Source of the DNA: Lysobacter enzymogenes | GTDB lineage: Bacteria; Pseudomonadota; Gammaproteobacteria; Xanthomonadales; Xanthomonadaceae | Reading direction: 5' to 3' | NCBI RefSeq assembly: GCF_023617245.1 | Contig: NZ_CP067396.1 | Span: 2,976,001-3,040,000 of the forward strand | DNA length: 64,000 nucleotides | In this document: in pieces, positions 1 to 8,782 of the stretch | Numbering within the stretch: the first letter of the stretch is position 1 | Layout of the letters: the number at the start of each line of letters is the position of its first letter | Translations under genes and position numbers: made by a program | Notes under the pieces: generated by a model | Told to the model about the DNA's origin: nothing | Database searches by the model: none | Seen by the model: only the letters and a program-made list of their open reading frames with translations

Positions 1-843
1 GAAATCGCCGAAGCCGGAGATCAGATCGCACTTGGTCAGCACCAAGTAGACCGGCACGGTCGCGCGCAGGCGCTCGCCGAGTTCGTCCAGGCGCCGGCGC
101 ACCGCGCGCGCGTGGGCGCGGCGGCGGTCTTCGTCGGGATCGAGCAGGTCCGAGGCGCTGACCGCGACGATCACCCCGTTCAATGGACGACGCCGGTGTT
201 TGCGCAGCAGGCCGAGGAAGGTCTGCCACGCGGCGCCGTCGGCGGCCGCGTCGGAATCCTGGGTGGTGTAGCGGCCGGCGCTGTCGATGAACACCGCCTG
301 GTCGGCGAACCACCAGTCGCACTGGCGGGTGCCGCCGACGCCGGCGACGGTGTGGCCGCCGAAATGCTCCTTGAGCGGAAAGTCCAGGCCCGAGTTCTGC
401 AGCAGCGTGCTCTTGCCGGCGCCGGGCGCGCCGATCAGCAGGTACCACGGCAGCGTGTCCAGGCCGCGGCCGTCGCGGCGCTTGCGCTTGCGCAGCAGTT
501 CCATCGCCTCGGCGAAGCGCGCGCGCAACCGCGCCTGTTCCTGGCCGGCGCGCGCGGCGGGGCTGTCGGCGCCCTCGCCGGCCGGCGCGGCGAGGTCCTG
601 GGCCATCTCGCCGGCGGCGCGGCGTTCGCGCCACCAGCGCCAGCCGCGCCACAGCAGCCAGCCGGCGCCGATCGCGCCGATCAGGATCAGCCGCGCCTGC
701 ACGCTGCGCAGTGGATACCACGAGTCGGTGCCGAAGTACGGCCCGCCGGTCCAGACCAGGATCACCGTCAGCGCGAACGCGGCCAGGTCGGTCAAACCCT
801 TGCGGCGCATGAAATCGATGAAGCGGTAGAGATACGACATCAT
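1..843 (-). CDS. tssM: TssM/IcmF, T6SS inner-membrane ATPase-like protein (N-terminal 281 residues, cut by window edge)
   Basis: TssM is the large inner-membrane and periplasmic component that, with TssL and TssJ, anchors the T6SS in the envelope. The visible N-terminus reads MMSYLYRFIDFMRR and has two hydrophobic stretches at about residues 17-38 and 50-66 (containing LILIGAIGAGWLLW). A cytoplasmic part with a Walker A motif, GAPGAGKST, follows near residue 140, and a G-domain-like TKCD motif lies just before the edge. The start could be either of two adjacent ATG codons (843 or 840); a GGAGA lies about 11 bases upstream. It begins 3 bases after the tssL stop, so it is in the same operon. 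The C-terminal periplasmic part lies outside the window. Confidence 0.93.
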   Translation of the reverse strand, partial: MMSYLYRFIDFMRRKGLTDLAAFALTVILVWTGGPYFGTDSWYPLRSVQARLILIGAIGAGWLLWRGWRWWRERRAAGEMAQDLAAPAGEGADSPAARAGQEQARLRARFAEAMELLRKRKRRDGRGLDTLPWYLLIGAPGAGKSTLLQNSGLDFPLKEHFGGHTVAGVGGTRQCDWWFADQAVFIDSAGRYTTQDSDAAADGAAWQTFLGLLRKHRRRPLNGVIVAVSASDLLDPDEDRRRAHARAVRRRLDELGERLRATVPVYLVLTKCDLISGFGDF

Positions 844-846
844 CGA

Positions 847-2193
847 TCAGGTCTCCGGGATCAGCACGATCTCGACGCGGCGGTTGCGCGCGCGGTTGGC
901 CGGCAGCTGCGCCGGCACGGCGACGGGCTGCGAATCGCCGGCGCCGCTGTGCTCGATCCGGCGCGGATCGCGCAGGTTCGCGGCCAGCAGCGCGCCGACG
1001 TTCTGCGCGCGCCGGGCGGACAGTTCGAAGTTGTCGCGGAACGCCAGCGAGCGCACCGGCTGGTCGTCGGTATGCCCGACCACGACGATGCGTCCGGGCA
1101 GGCGGTCGAGCGCGGCGGCCACCCGCGCCAGCAGCGGCCGCTGGGCGGCGTCGACCTCGGCGCTGGCCGAGGGGAACATCGCCGCGCCGGCGATGCGGAT
1201 GGTGGCCTTGCCGTCGGCGCTGTCGACGCTGAGCAGGCCGGCGTCGCGCTCGCCGCGCAGCAGGCCGGCCAGATCCGGCGCCGGCGCGGGCGTCGCCGCG
1301 GTCGGCAGGCGCACCCGGTCGAAGCCGATCCGCGCCAGTTGCGCGCTGATCGGCGCAGACAGGCTGTTGAGCCGCGTATGCAGGAACAGGAACGTGGCCA
1401 GCACCATGCACAGCGAGGCCAGCGCGGCGACCAGCAGCGGCGAGACGCCGGACTGCGCCTGCAGCCTGTAGTCGGCGCCGCGCCAATGCGGCGACAGCTC
1501 GGACGGCGGCGTGTCGCGCTGGCGCCGGATCAACGCGTGCAGCGTGGTCAGGCGGTCGGCCAGTCGCGCCTGGCCGCCGGGTTCGACCAGATAACGGCCG
1601 CCGAAGCCCAGCGCCAGGGCCAGGTAGATCATTTCCAGCAGATCCAGGTAGCGCGCCGGCTCGCGGCTGAGCCGGTCGAGCAGGTCGAACACCTTGGCGC
1701 CGCCGTAGGTTTCGCCGTGGAAGCTGACCAGCAAGGTGCGCTGCGACCAGCCGCTGCTGTCGCCCCACGGCGCCGCCAGCACCGCTTCGTCGAGCAACGT
1801 GCACAGCACGTAGCGCGCCATCATCGCGATCTTCTCGTCCACGCCGTGCTGGCGCGCGTCGCCTTCGAAGCGCTGCAGCTTGGCGCCGCAGGCGGCGCGC
1901 AGCGCGCCGAGTTCCGGCGCCTGCGCGCTGTGGCGCAGCTGCACCGCCAGCAACAGCAGCGGCGTGGCCGCGCGCACCAGGCCGTTGCCGGCGACCGCGC
2001 CGGGCAAGGCCTTGAACGCGGTGTCCAGCTCCGCCTCGGCGCGACCGGCTTCGCCGCGGCCTGGCTCGAGGCGGCCCGCCGGCGCGGCGCTGACGGCCTC
2101 ATGCCCTGTCCGCCCGGCGCCGGACGCCGCCGCGGGCGGTGCGGCGCGCAGCACAGTGACATCGTCGCGGGAGGCGGCGTTGCGCTCGTTCAT
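847..2193 (-). CDS. tssL: TssL (DotU family) with C-terminal OmpA-like peptidoglycan-binding domain
   Basis: This 448-residue T6SS membrane-complex protein has a cytoplasmic DotU domain at about residues 60-235, with the typical stretch ARYVLCTLLDEAVL. One transmembrane helix lies at about 250-272 (LLVAALASLCMVLATFLFL). A periplasmic OmpA-like domain (about 320-445) carries VVVGHTDDQPV and the terminal NRARNRRVEI signature, which should hold the complex on peptidoglycan. Many TssL proteins lack this domain, so this is the extended form. The first about 55 residues are a low-complexity Ala/Gly/Arg tail. The start sits 1 base after the tssK stop, so translation is probably coupled. Confidence 0.95.
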   Translation of the reverse strand: MNERNAASRDDVTVLRAAPPAAASGAGRTGHEAVSAAPAGRLEPGRGEAGRAEAELDTAFKALPGAVAGNGLVRAATPLLLLAVQLRHSAQAPELGALRAACGAKLQRFEGDARQHGVDEKIAMMARYVLCTLLDEAVLAAPWGDSSGWSQRTLLVSFHGETYGGAKVFDLLDRLSREPARYLDLLEMIYLALALGFGGRYLVEPGGQARLADRLTTLHALIRRQRDTPPSELSPHWRGADYRLQAQSGVSPLLVAALASLCMVLATFLFLHTRLNSLSAPISAQLARIGFDRVRLPTAATPAPAPDLAGLLRGERDAGLLSVDSADGKATIRIAGAAMFPSASAEVDAAQRPLLARVAAALDRLPGRIVVVGHTDDQPVRSLAFRDNFELSARRAQNVGALLAANLRDPRRIEHSGAGDSQPVAVPAQLPANRARNRRVEIVLIPET

Positions 2194-2194
2194 C

Positions 2195-3532
2195 TCAGCT
2201 CCTCACCGCCCACAGTTCCAGTTCGATGCCGGGGAAGCCGCCGCCGAAATGCAGGGCCATGCCGCCGGAGGTGCGCAACGCCTTCCACAGCGGCGAATGC
2301 CGGTCGAGCTCGAAGTACTGGCGGCCGGCGTGGTAAGGCACCTGGCGCGGCGCGATCGCCATCGAGCTCAGGGCGATGCCCGGCAGCTGCAGGTTGACCA
2401 GGTCGCGGATCTTCTCGACCGGGCCGATCTTGGATTCCGACGGCAGCCGCTTGCGCAGCTCCTCGCCGCGCACGTCGGCCTTGACCGCGAGCACGAACGA
2501 GGCTGCGTCGAGCAGGCCCGGATCGGCCAGCACGCCGACCCACACGCCGTACTTGCGCTGCTGCAGCGGCACCGCGATGGCCGACTGTTCCAGCACCGCG
2601 CTCAAGGACTCGCGCAGCGCCAGCACCACCGGCTCGAAGCTCTCGCGCAGCGCCTCGTGGCGGTAGGCCGGGAACGACGGGCCGCGTTTGCTCGCGCGGG
2701 TGAAGGTCGCCAGCTCGCCGGCCATCTCGATCAGCAGCCGATAGAGGCCTTCGGGATGCTCCAGCGGCGAATGCGCCCAATGCGCGACCAGCGGCTGGTA
2801 GCGGTTGATGGTTTGCAGCATCAGCAGGTCGGCGATGTCGGCCACGCCGACGCGGTCGCCGCCGGCGACGCGTTCGGCCAGGGCCTGGCCGCGCTGGTGC
2901 AGCAGACCCAGCAGTTCCGACAACAAGGTGACCAGTCCGCCCGCGCCTTCGATCCGGCAAACCGTGGGCACGAAGGCGTCGTCGAGGATCACCCGGCGGT
3001 CGGGGCGGCATTCGATCACCCGCGCCAGCGGGATCTCGACCAGGCCCTCCTTGGGCTCGGACTGCAGGCGCAGGCGCGACTGCATCGAGCCGACTTCGAT
3101 CAGCACCGAACCGGCGACGCTGCCGGAAGCGTCGCCGATCTCGGTTTCGCCGACCCGGTAGCGGGTCAGGCGCGGCGCGCTTTCGTCGGGCCAGGCGCTG
3201 TCGGGCTGGGCCGCCGAACGCAGCGGCAGGCTCAGGCTGACGATCTGGTCGCGGCAGTCCATGCCCACATCCAGCGGCGGCGGCGCCGGGTCGCGGTCGG
3301 GAATCGAAAACGGAGTGCCGTCGGGAAAGCAGCCGCGGGCGCGGCGGATCGCCAGCTTGCCGATCGCCAGCAGCTCGGTCTCCAGCTCCAGCAGGGCGAA
3401 GCCCCAGGCGTGCGGGCGCAGCGCGCCGGCGCGCAGCTCGACGAAACGCTCCAGGTAGCGTTCCTGCTGCTGCATGTGCTGCGGCCGCAGGAACAGCCCT
3501 TCGCTCCAGATCACCTTGTTGCTGTCGATCAT
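2195..3532 (-). CDS. tssK: TssK, T6SS baseplate-membrane complex adaptor
   Basis: A 445-residue protein of the TssK family, which forms trimers linking the baseplate wedges (TssEFG) to the TssLM membrane complex. The N-terminus has the family signature VIWSEGLFLRPQHMQQQERY at residues 7-26, and length and composition fit the family throughout. The ATG overlaps the tagH stop in an ATGA tetranucleotide (3529-3532), and the gene ends 1 base before tssL. The gene order tagH-tssK-tssL-tssM is common in T6SS loci. Confidence 0.95.
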   Translation of the reverse strand: MIDSNKVIWSEGLFLRPQHMQQQERYLERFVELRAGALRPHAWGFALLELETELLAIGKLAIRRARGCFPDGTPFSIPDRDPAPPPLDVGMDCRDQIVSLSLPLRSAAQPDSAWPDESAPRLTRYRVGETEIGDASGSVAGSVLIEVGSMQSRLRLQSEPKEGLVEIPLARVIECRPDRRVILDDAFVPTVCRIEGAGGLVTLLSELLGLLHQRGQALAERVAGGDRVGVADIADLLMLQTINRYQPLVAHWAHSPLEHPEGLYRLLIEMAGELATFTRASKRGPSFPAYRHEALRESFEPVVLALRESLSAVLEQSAIAVPLQQRKYGVWVGVLADPGLLDAASFVLAVKADVRGEELRKRLPSESKIGPVEKIRDLVNLQLPGIALSSMAIAPRQVPYHAGRQYFELDRHSPLWKALRTSGGMALHFGGGFPGIELELWAVRS

Positions 3533-5106
3533 GCGGTGCCGCTCCAGTGCGCGCCGGCGTCTCGGGTTTTCATCAGGCTCATCTGCTCTTCGTAGGCGCG
3601 GGCGAATTCGTCGCCGAACAGCACGCGGTAGCGCTCGTCCGGGTCGCCGCGCAGCGCCTGGTAGCGTTCGCGATAGCGGCGCCAGCCCTTGCCGCCCCAG
3701 CCCAGCGCGGTCTTGCCGCCGTCGTCGGGATCGAAACGGACCGGGTCGAAGTGGGCGAAGGCGTGCTCCAGCGCGATCCGCATCGCCGCCAGCAATGCCA
3801 ACTGGTGATGGCGGATGTCGCGCATGGCGTCCTCGATCGCGGCTTCGCCGGCGAGGTAGGCGCCGTCGGCCGGACCGCCGAGGCGCGCGATCGCTTCCTC
3901 GACGGAGGCGGCGAACTTGAGCGGATTGTTCTCGCGCCGCTGCACCAGGGTCGACGGCAGGCGCAGGCCGTTCTTGAACTCGGCGCGTGCGCGCAGCAGA
4001 TCCATCAGGCCGGCGACGGCGGTGGCGAAGAGTGCGGCGTCCGCGGCTGGCGCGGGGTGCTGCGGCGGCTGCGGCGTGGGTGCGGGCCGCGACGCGTTGG
4101 GCGCCGAATCTACCGGATGTTCGGCGGGATGGTCGAGCGGACGCTCGAATTCATCGACGAACCCGACGGCTGCAGCCGTTGCGGGCGGCGGCGGATCGAA
4201 CAGCGCTTGAAGCGGATCGGATTCCGGTCGCTGGGGTGCGGCGGCCGGCGCCGCGGCGGCGAGGAAATCCTCGTCTATCGCTATCGCGGCAGCGGCCGAT
4301 TCGAACGTCTGCAGTCCGGATCGCGCATCGACCGCTTCGCGCCACGGTTGCGGCGCAGTATCGCCCTCACCCTCGCCCGCCGCGAGCGCGACCGCGGCAG
4401 GCGCCGGTTTCGCCGAAGCCGCCGCTTCCTGCACCGGCGCCGACGCGTACTGGGTGCGGGTGCGGTCCCAGTTTTCCGGCAACACCGCCGGCGCGGGCGC
4501 GGCGACCGTCGCCATCGGCATGTGATACGCCGCTGCGGCCGCCGGCGTGTGGTTCCAGCCGCCGATCGACCATTCGGTGCCGTGGCCGGCTTCGGCGCGG
4601 TCGAGCAAGGCCAGCGGATCCACCGCGACCGCGCTGCGCGGCCCGGCCAGCAGCGCCTGCAGGTCGTGTTCGTCGACGTAATCGGATTCGGCGCCGGACA
4701 GCACCGCGATCGAGACCTCGGGCAGCTCGTCGTCGACCGGCGCCGGCATCGGCGCGTACGCCGGTTGCGCCGCCGCGTCGTGCGCGCCATCCGTACCGAT
4801 CGCGATGTCGATCTCGAACACGTCGATCTTGAGCCAGTCGCCGTGGCGCAGCGCCACCGGCAGGCCGGGCTGAAGGGCCGCGCCGTTGTGCAGCAGGCCG
4901 TTGGTGCTGTGGTCCTCGATGAAGTACAGGCCGTCCAGGCAGCGCACCGTGGCGTGCAGGCGCGATACGCCGTCGGCCTCCAGCACCCAGTCGCAGGCGG
5001 CGCCGCGGCCGATGCTGCCGCCGCCCTCGAACTGCGCGCGCGCGCCGGCCGGCGCCAGCGCGCTGTCGCGCAACCGCATCGTCAATGCCTGTGCGCTCGC
5101 GCTCAT
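3529..5106 (-). CDS. tagH: TagH-type FHA-domain T6SS regulatory protein
   Basis: A 525-residue protein starting MSASAQALTMRLRD. Residues about 25-95 are a forkhead-associated (FHA) domain, with GRGAACDWVL, SRLHATV and STNGLLHNG, a phosphothreonine-binding fold. A long Ala/Pro-rich, poorly conserved linker (about 110-340) separates it from a C-terminal domain (about 345-510) typical of T6SS FHA proteins, containing RENNPLKFA and RYRERYQAL. In other T6SSs such proteins respond to PpkA/PppA phosphorylation; neither gene is in the window. I chose the start at 5106 because it overlaps the upstream stop (5103) as ATGA and begins just before the FHA fold; a longer in-frame extension upstream looks like non-coding Arg/Ala-rich sequence. 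Confidence 0.9.
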   Translation of the reverse strand: MSASAQALTMRLRDSALAPAGARAQFEGGGSIGRGAACDWVLEADGVSRLHATVRCLDGLYFIEDHSTNGLLHNGAALQPGLPVALRHGDWLKIDVFEIDIAIGTDGAHDAAAQPAYAPMPAPVDDELPEVSIAVLSGAESDYVDEHDLQALLAGPRSAVAVDPLALLDRAEAGHGTEWSIGGWNHTPAAAAAYHMPMATVAAPAPAVLPENWDRTRTQYASAPVQEAAASAKPAPAAVALAAGEGEGDTAPQPWREAVDARSGLQTFESAAAAIAIDEDFLAAAAPAAAPQRPESDPLQALFDPPPPATAAAVGFVDEFERPLDHPAEHPVDSAPNASRPAPTPQPPQHPAPAADAALFATAVAGLMDLLRARAEFKNGLRLPSTLVQRRENNPLKFAASVEEAIARLGGPADGAYLAGEAAIEDAMRDIRHHQLALLAAMRIALEHAFAHFDPVRFDPDDGGKTALGWGGKGWRRYRERYQALRGDPDERYRVLFGDEFARAYEEQMSLMKTRDAGAHWSGTA

Positions 5107-5642
5107 GCGATCTGCTCCGTGGGATGGACCTGGCCCAGCAACGCGTGCGCCTGCTCGGCCCAGCGCTGCAGGCGTTCGTCGAAACGCTCCGGCTCGCGGC
5201 TGGCCAGCAGCACCAGCGCCGCGTTGGCCGCGACCGCGGTCAAGTGCGCCGCCGGCGGCGCGCCGCCTTCGGCCGCGGGCGCGCCGCTGGCCCAGGCCGC
5301 CGCAGCGGCGAGCCAGGCGCCGGGGCTGCGGTAATCGTCGTTCTCGGCGAAGGCCTGCGCCGCCTGCCGGCTGGGTTCGTCGCGCTCGCGCATCCAGCGC
5401 TGGGCCAGGCGCAGGCCGTGCGCGTCGCGTTCGTCCAGCGGCTGCGCGCCGGCGCACTGGCACGTCCACGCCAACGCGTACGGCGTCGGCAGCAGCCGCA
5501 GCGACAGCGGCAGCGCGTCGCCGTAGCGCTGCGCGCCGATCAGCGCCGACACCGCCGCCAGCGGCGCCTCGTGCGCGGCCGCCAGCGCCTGTCCCGGTTC
5601 GGACAGCTGCATCTGTTCGGCGATCTGCGCGGTCGCGGTCAT
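5103..5642 (-). CDS. Unrecognised 179-residue protein of the T6SS operon
   Basis: The predicted protein begins MTATAQIAEQMQLSEPGQ and ends HALLGQVHPTEQIA. It is Ala-rich, mostly helical by composition, and lacks a signal peptide, membrane segment or catalytic motif that I recognise. It lies 8 bases after the vgrG stop and overlaps tagH by an ATGA, so it is very probably translated with its neighbours. Its place between vgrG and tagH suggests a small accessory or adaptor role, but that is inference from position only. The start at 5642 is favoured because longer upstream extensions overlap the end of vgrG in another frame. Confidence 0.7.
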   Translation of the reverse strand: MTATAQIAEQMQLSEPGQALAAAHEAPLAAVSALIGAQRYGDALPLSLRLLPTPYALAWTCQCAGAQPLDERDAHGLRLAQRWMRERDEPSRQAAQAFAENDDYRSPGAWLAAAAAWASGAPAAEGGAPPAAHLTAVAANAALVLLASREPERFDERLQRWAEQAHALLGQVHPTEQIA

Positions 5643-5650
5643 GGCGGCGC

Positions 5651-7591
5651 TCACGCCAGCAAGGGCGGCGAGCCCTTGAGGATGGCCGGGCCGGTGGCCT
5701 GCAGCAGCAGGGTGGCGTTGGCGCGCACCGTGGCGACCGCGTTGGACTGCACCATCACCGCGCCGTTGGCCATCACCGTGAACGCCGCGCCGCTCTTGAT
5801 GTCGACCGCGGCGCCGGCGACCACGTTGAAGCCGATCCGCGCGTCGAAGGTCAAACGGGTGCCGCTGATCGATATCTCGCCGCTGCGCTTCATCACCAGC
5901 CGCGCCGCGCCGGTGACCAGCTCGATCTCGTTGCCGGCCTCGATGCGCAGCTTGCGGCCGACCTTGAGGGTGTCGTCGCGGCCGACGGTCCACTCGCGGT
6001 TGCGGCCGATCTCGCCGGTCTCGTCGCGCTTGGTGTCGACCAGGTGGTCGTTCTCGGACTCGTGGCGCATGTCGCGCTGCGCGTGCAGCAGCAGCTCCTC
6101 CTTGCCCTTGCGGTCCTCGAAGCTGATTTCGTTGTAGTCCTCCGGGCCGCCGCGCGGATGGCTGCGGCTGCGCACGCCGCTGCGGGTGCGCTGCGCCGGC
6201 AGCGGGTACGGCGGCATGTGGTCGGCGTTGTAGACGCTGCCGATGATCAGCGGCCGGTCCGGATTGCCTTCCAGGAAGCTCACCACCACTTCCTGGCCGA
6301 CGCGCGGGATGTGCACCGCGCCCCAGCGCCGCCCGGCCCAGTACGAGGCCACCCGCACCGGGCAGGAGCTGTCCGCGCGCGGTTTGCCCGGCGGGCTCCA
6401 GAAGAAGTCCACTTCGACCCGGCCGTACTGGTCGACCTCGATGTCCTCCGGGGTCTTGCCGTGCACCACCGCGGTCTGCAGCCCGGCGATGCGCGGCCAC
6501 GGCGTGGTCTGCGCGGTGCGGAACGGCTGGCGGCTGCGCAAGGCCGAGAACGTGCAGAAATACGGCTCGCAGGTGGCGCTTTCGCCGGACACGTAGTCGA
6601 CCTCGACCAGTACGGTCTCGGCCTGCACCACCAGGTATTCCTGGTTGTACTCGGCCAGCGGAAAATCCTTGAGCTTGAACAGCGCGCCGACCGCCAGGCC
6701 GCAGGCGTCGGTCTGTCCGCTGAACCGCGCCTGCGGCACGTTCAACGCTTCCGCGCGCACCTGGGCATAGCGCCGCCCGACCGCAAGGTCCTCGTAGGCG
6801 CCGGGATAGTCGTAAACGTCGAGCTCGCCGACGCTGCCTCCGCAGGCCTCGGCCGGCTCCTCGGCGACCTGCAGCGAAGCGCGCGGCTTGAGGTAGTCGT
6901 AGTCGTTCAGGCGCACGCGCTTGCTGTGTGCGCTGCGGCCCAGGCTCCAGTCGGTGATCGAATCCTTCATCCGGCTGCCCTTCTGCCCCGGCGGGCAGTA
7001 CGGCACCCGCGCGAACGGCGCGTTGGCGCTGTGCGCGCCGAGCGCGTCGGCCAGGACCATGGTGTGGGTGCTGGCGGTGTGGGTGAAGTAGTAGTAGATG
7101 CCCTCCTGCTCCATCAGCCGGCTGATGAAGTCGAAGTCGCTCTCGCGGTACTGCACGCAGTACTCGCGCGCCTTGTAGCTGCCGGTGAGGCTGAGCTTGA
7201 CGTCGGTGTAGCCGGCCTCCGACAGCAGCAGCCGGACCAGCTCGGGCACGCTCTTGTTCTTGAAGATGCGGCAGTCGCGGCGTTGGGTCAGCAGCCAGGG
7301 CTTGGGCACCAGCACCAGCGCATAGACGGCATAGCGCAGGTCCTTGATGTATTCGAAACCGGTCTGCTCGACCTCGCTGACGATGCCGTGGTAATGCCGC
7401 ACGTAGCCCTTGGGCGTGGTCACCTTGACCGACATCGCCATGCCCAGCATCGCCTTGAGGTCCAGCGCCGGCGAGCGGCTGATCGCTTCCAGCTCGAAGG
7501 TATAGAGGCGCCCGAGCTGCTCGCGCGCGCGCATGCGGGCGAAGCGCAGCTTGTCGCCCAGCGGGGACTGCAAGGTGATGGCGTGGGCCAT
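5651..7591 (-). CDS. vgrG: VgrG/TssI spike protein
   Basis: A 646-residue VgrG, the trimeric spike on the T6SS Hcp tube. The N-terminal gp27-like part has RLYTFELEAIS near residue 30 and the strongly conserved VQYRESDFDFISRLMEQEG near 150-168. A gp5-like OB fold at about 380-460 carries GRVEVDFFW, VASYWAGRRWG and NPDRPLIIGSVYN. The C-terminal part (about 480-646) has the EISFEDRKGKEEL stretch and a repetitive beta-helical needle ending PAILKGSPPLLA. There is no extra C-terminal enzyme domain, so this is a structural rather than an evolved VgrG; effectors would attach through PAAR or adaptor proteins. It lies between two unrecognised genes, a usual place for effectors or adaptors. Confidence 0.95.
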   Translation of the reverse strand: MAHAITLQSPLGDKLRFARMRAREQLGRLYTFELEAISRSPALDLKAMLGMAMSVKVTTPKGYVRHYHGIVSEVEQTGFEYIKDLRYAVYALVLVPKPWLLTQRRDCRIFKNKSVPELVRLLLSEAGYTDVKLSLTGSYKAREYCVQYRESDFDFISRLMEQEGIYYYFTHTASTHTMVLADALGAHSANAPFARVPYCPPGQKGSRMKDSITDWSLGRSAHSKRVRLNDYDYLKPRASLQVAEEPAEACGGSVGELDVYDYPGAYEDLAVGRRYAQVRAEALNVPQARFSGQTDACGLAVGALFKLKDFPLAEYNQEYLVVQAETVLVEVDYVSGESATCEPYFCTFSALRSRQPFRTAQTTPWPRIAGLQTAVVHGKTPEDIEVDQYGRVEVDFFWSPPGKPRADSSCPVRVASYWAGRRWGAVHIPRVGQEVVVSFLEGNPDRPLIIGSVYNADHMPPYPLPAQRTRSGVRSRSHPRGGPEDYNEISFEDRKGKEELLLHAQRDMRHESENDHLVDTKRDETGEIGRNREWTVGRDDTLKVGRKLRIEAGNEIELVTGAARLVMKRSGEISISGTRLTFDARIGFNVVAGAAVDIKSGAAFTVMANGAVMVQSNAVATVRANATLLLQATGPAILKGSPPLLA

Positions 7592-7685
7592 GGTCGGTGC
7601 TCTCGGCGAAGGGGGCGTTCGGGGCGAGGGTCGGGCTGGGAACGACGGGCGTCGGCGTCAGGTTCGCGGCATCGAGCCCGTGGCC

Positions 7686-8723
7686 TCAGGCGGTCGGTCG
7701 CGAGCTGCGGTGCGGCACGTGCGCGCGCAGGTAGTCCTTGGCCGCCTTGGCCTTGGACTTGAGGAAGAAATCCTTCTTGACGTGGGTCTTGGCCGGCTGG
7801 GCGCGGCCGCTGACGCCTTCCAGCTGCAGATTGGAGCGATCGACCAGGTCGCGCGCGTAGCGCACGGTCGGCTCGATCTTGCTCTCGTACATCTGCTCGA
7901 CCTGGGTCATCCAGTTCGGCAGGCCGATGTCGGCGACGAACAGATTGGCCACGCTCGAGGTATCGGCGCTGATCAGCAGGTAGCAGCCCAGGATCGGGCA
8001 TTCCTCGAACACCTTGATGCTGAGGTCGCCCGGATTCTGCAGCCAGCGGTTGCCGGCCTTCATCTGCTTGATGTCCATGCCGATCACGGTCAGCTTGAGC
8101 AGCCAGTCGGCGATGAAGGTGGCGATGCCCGGGCCGAGCGTGGTCGCGGTGCCCATGTCGATGAACACGCCGGCGACCTTGGTGCCGAAGCCGACGGTCT
8201 GGTTGGCCCAGTCGATGCCGCCGACGTACAGCTCGCGCTTGATGATCTGCTGGACCGAGTCCACCGCCGCCTGCGGGGTGCCGTCGCGGAAGCCGGAGCG
8301 GAAATCGCCGGCCTTGATCCGGTACAGGTGGTGGGCGTCGGTGATCACCTGCTTGGACGCCTTGGCCCAGTTGATCGTGGTGTAGACCAGGCCGACCCAG
8401 GGAATGATTTCCTTGAGCAACTGGCCGGCCGATTCCTGGCCGAGCGCGGCGACCAGTTCGTTGAAATTGCCGACCCCGGCGGCGTCGGCGGCGAAGGCCT
8501 GCGCCGCTTCCTGGATCTTCGGCAGCATCGCCTCGGTGACCTTCTCCTGGATCATCCCCTGGAATTCGTAGATGCCGGTGGCCATGCCGTGCCAGTTGCC
8601 CTTGGCGTAGCTGAACTTGCCGAACTTCAGCTGGGTGCCGTTGAAGGTCTGGAACATCAGCTCGCGGCGCGACTTGGCGATCGCGTTGAGGGCGAGGAAC
8701 TCTTCCCTGCTCAGGTTGCTCAT
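7686..8723 (-). CDS. Unrecognised 345-residue protein between clpV and vgrG, candidate T6SS effector or accessory factor
   Basis: The protein begins MSNLSREEFLALNAIAKSRR and ends RAHVPHRSSRPTA. I recognise no family. It has no N-terminal signal peptide. It contains several hydrophobic or amphipathic stretches, such as IIPWVGLVYTTINWA (about 104-118), GPGIATFIADWLLKL (about 200) and CPILGCYLLISA (about 245), and a Lys-rich C-terminus. The hydrophobic patches with no export signal, placed immediately upstream of vgrG, would suit a pore-forming cargo or an internal accessory protein, but this is inference. No obvious immunity gene accompanies it. The start at 8723 leaves about 60 bases to the clpV stop; upstream in-frame sequence looks like a clpV shadow. 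Confidence 0.75.
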   Translation of the reverse strand: MSNLSREEFLALNAIAKSRRELMFQTFNGTQLKFGKFSYAKGNWHGMATGIYEFQGMIQEKVTEAMLPKIQEAAQAFAADAAGVGNFNELVAALGQESAGQLLKEIIPWVGLVYTTINWAKASKQVITDAHHLYRIKAGDFRSGFRDGTPQAAVDSVQQIIKRELYVGGIDWANQTVGFGTKVAGVFIDMGTATTLGPGIATFIADWLLKLTVIGMDIKQMKAGNRWLQNPGDLSIKVFEECPILGCYLLISADTSSVANLFVADIGLPNWMTQVEQMYESKIEPTVRYARDLVDRSNLQLEGVSGRAQPAKTHVKKDFFLKSKAKAAKDYLRAHVPHRSSRPTA

Positions 8724-8782
8724 GGCGGGTCTCGGTAGTGGGATCGGTGGCGTGAGGACGGGAGTGGACGGACGGCGGCGGC

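Noticed and set aside
112..2397. A plus-strand open frame of 761 codons across tssM, tssL and tssK
   Set aside because: The minus strand carries three conserved T6SS genes here; the plus-strand product is Arg/Gln/Ala-rich with no motif.
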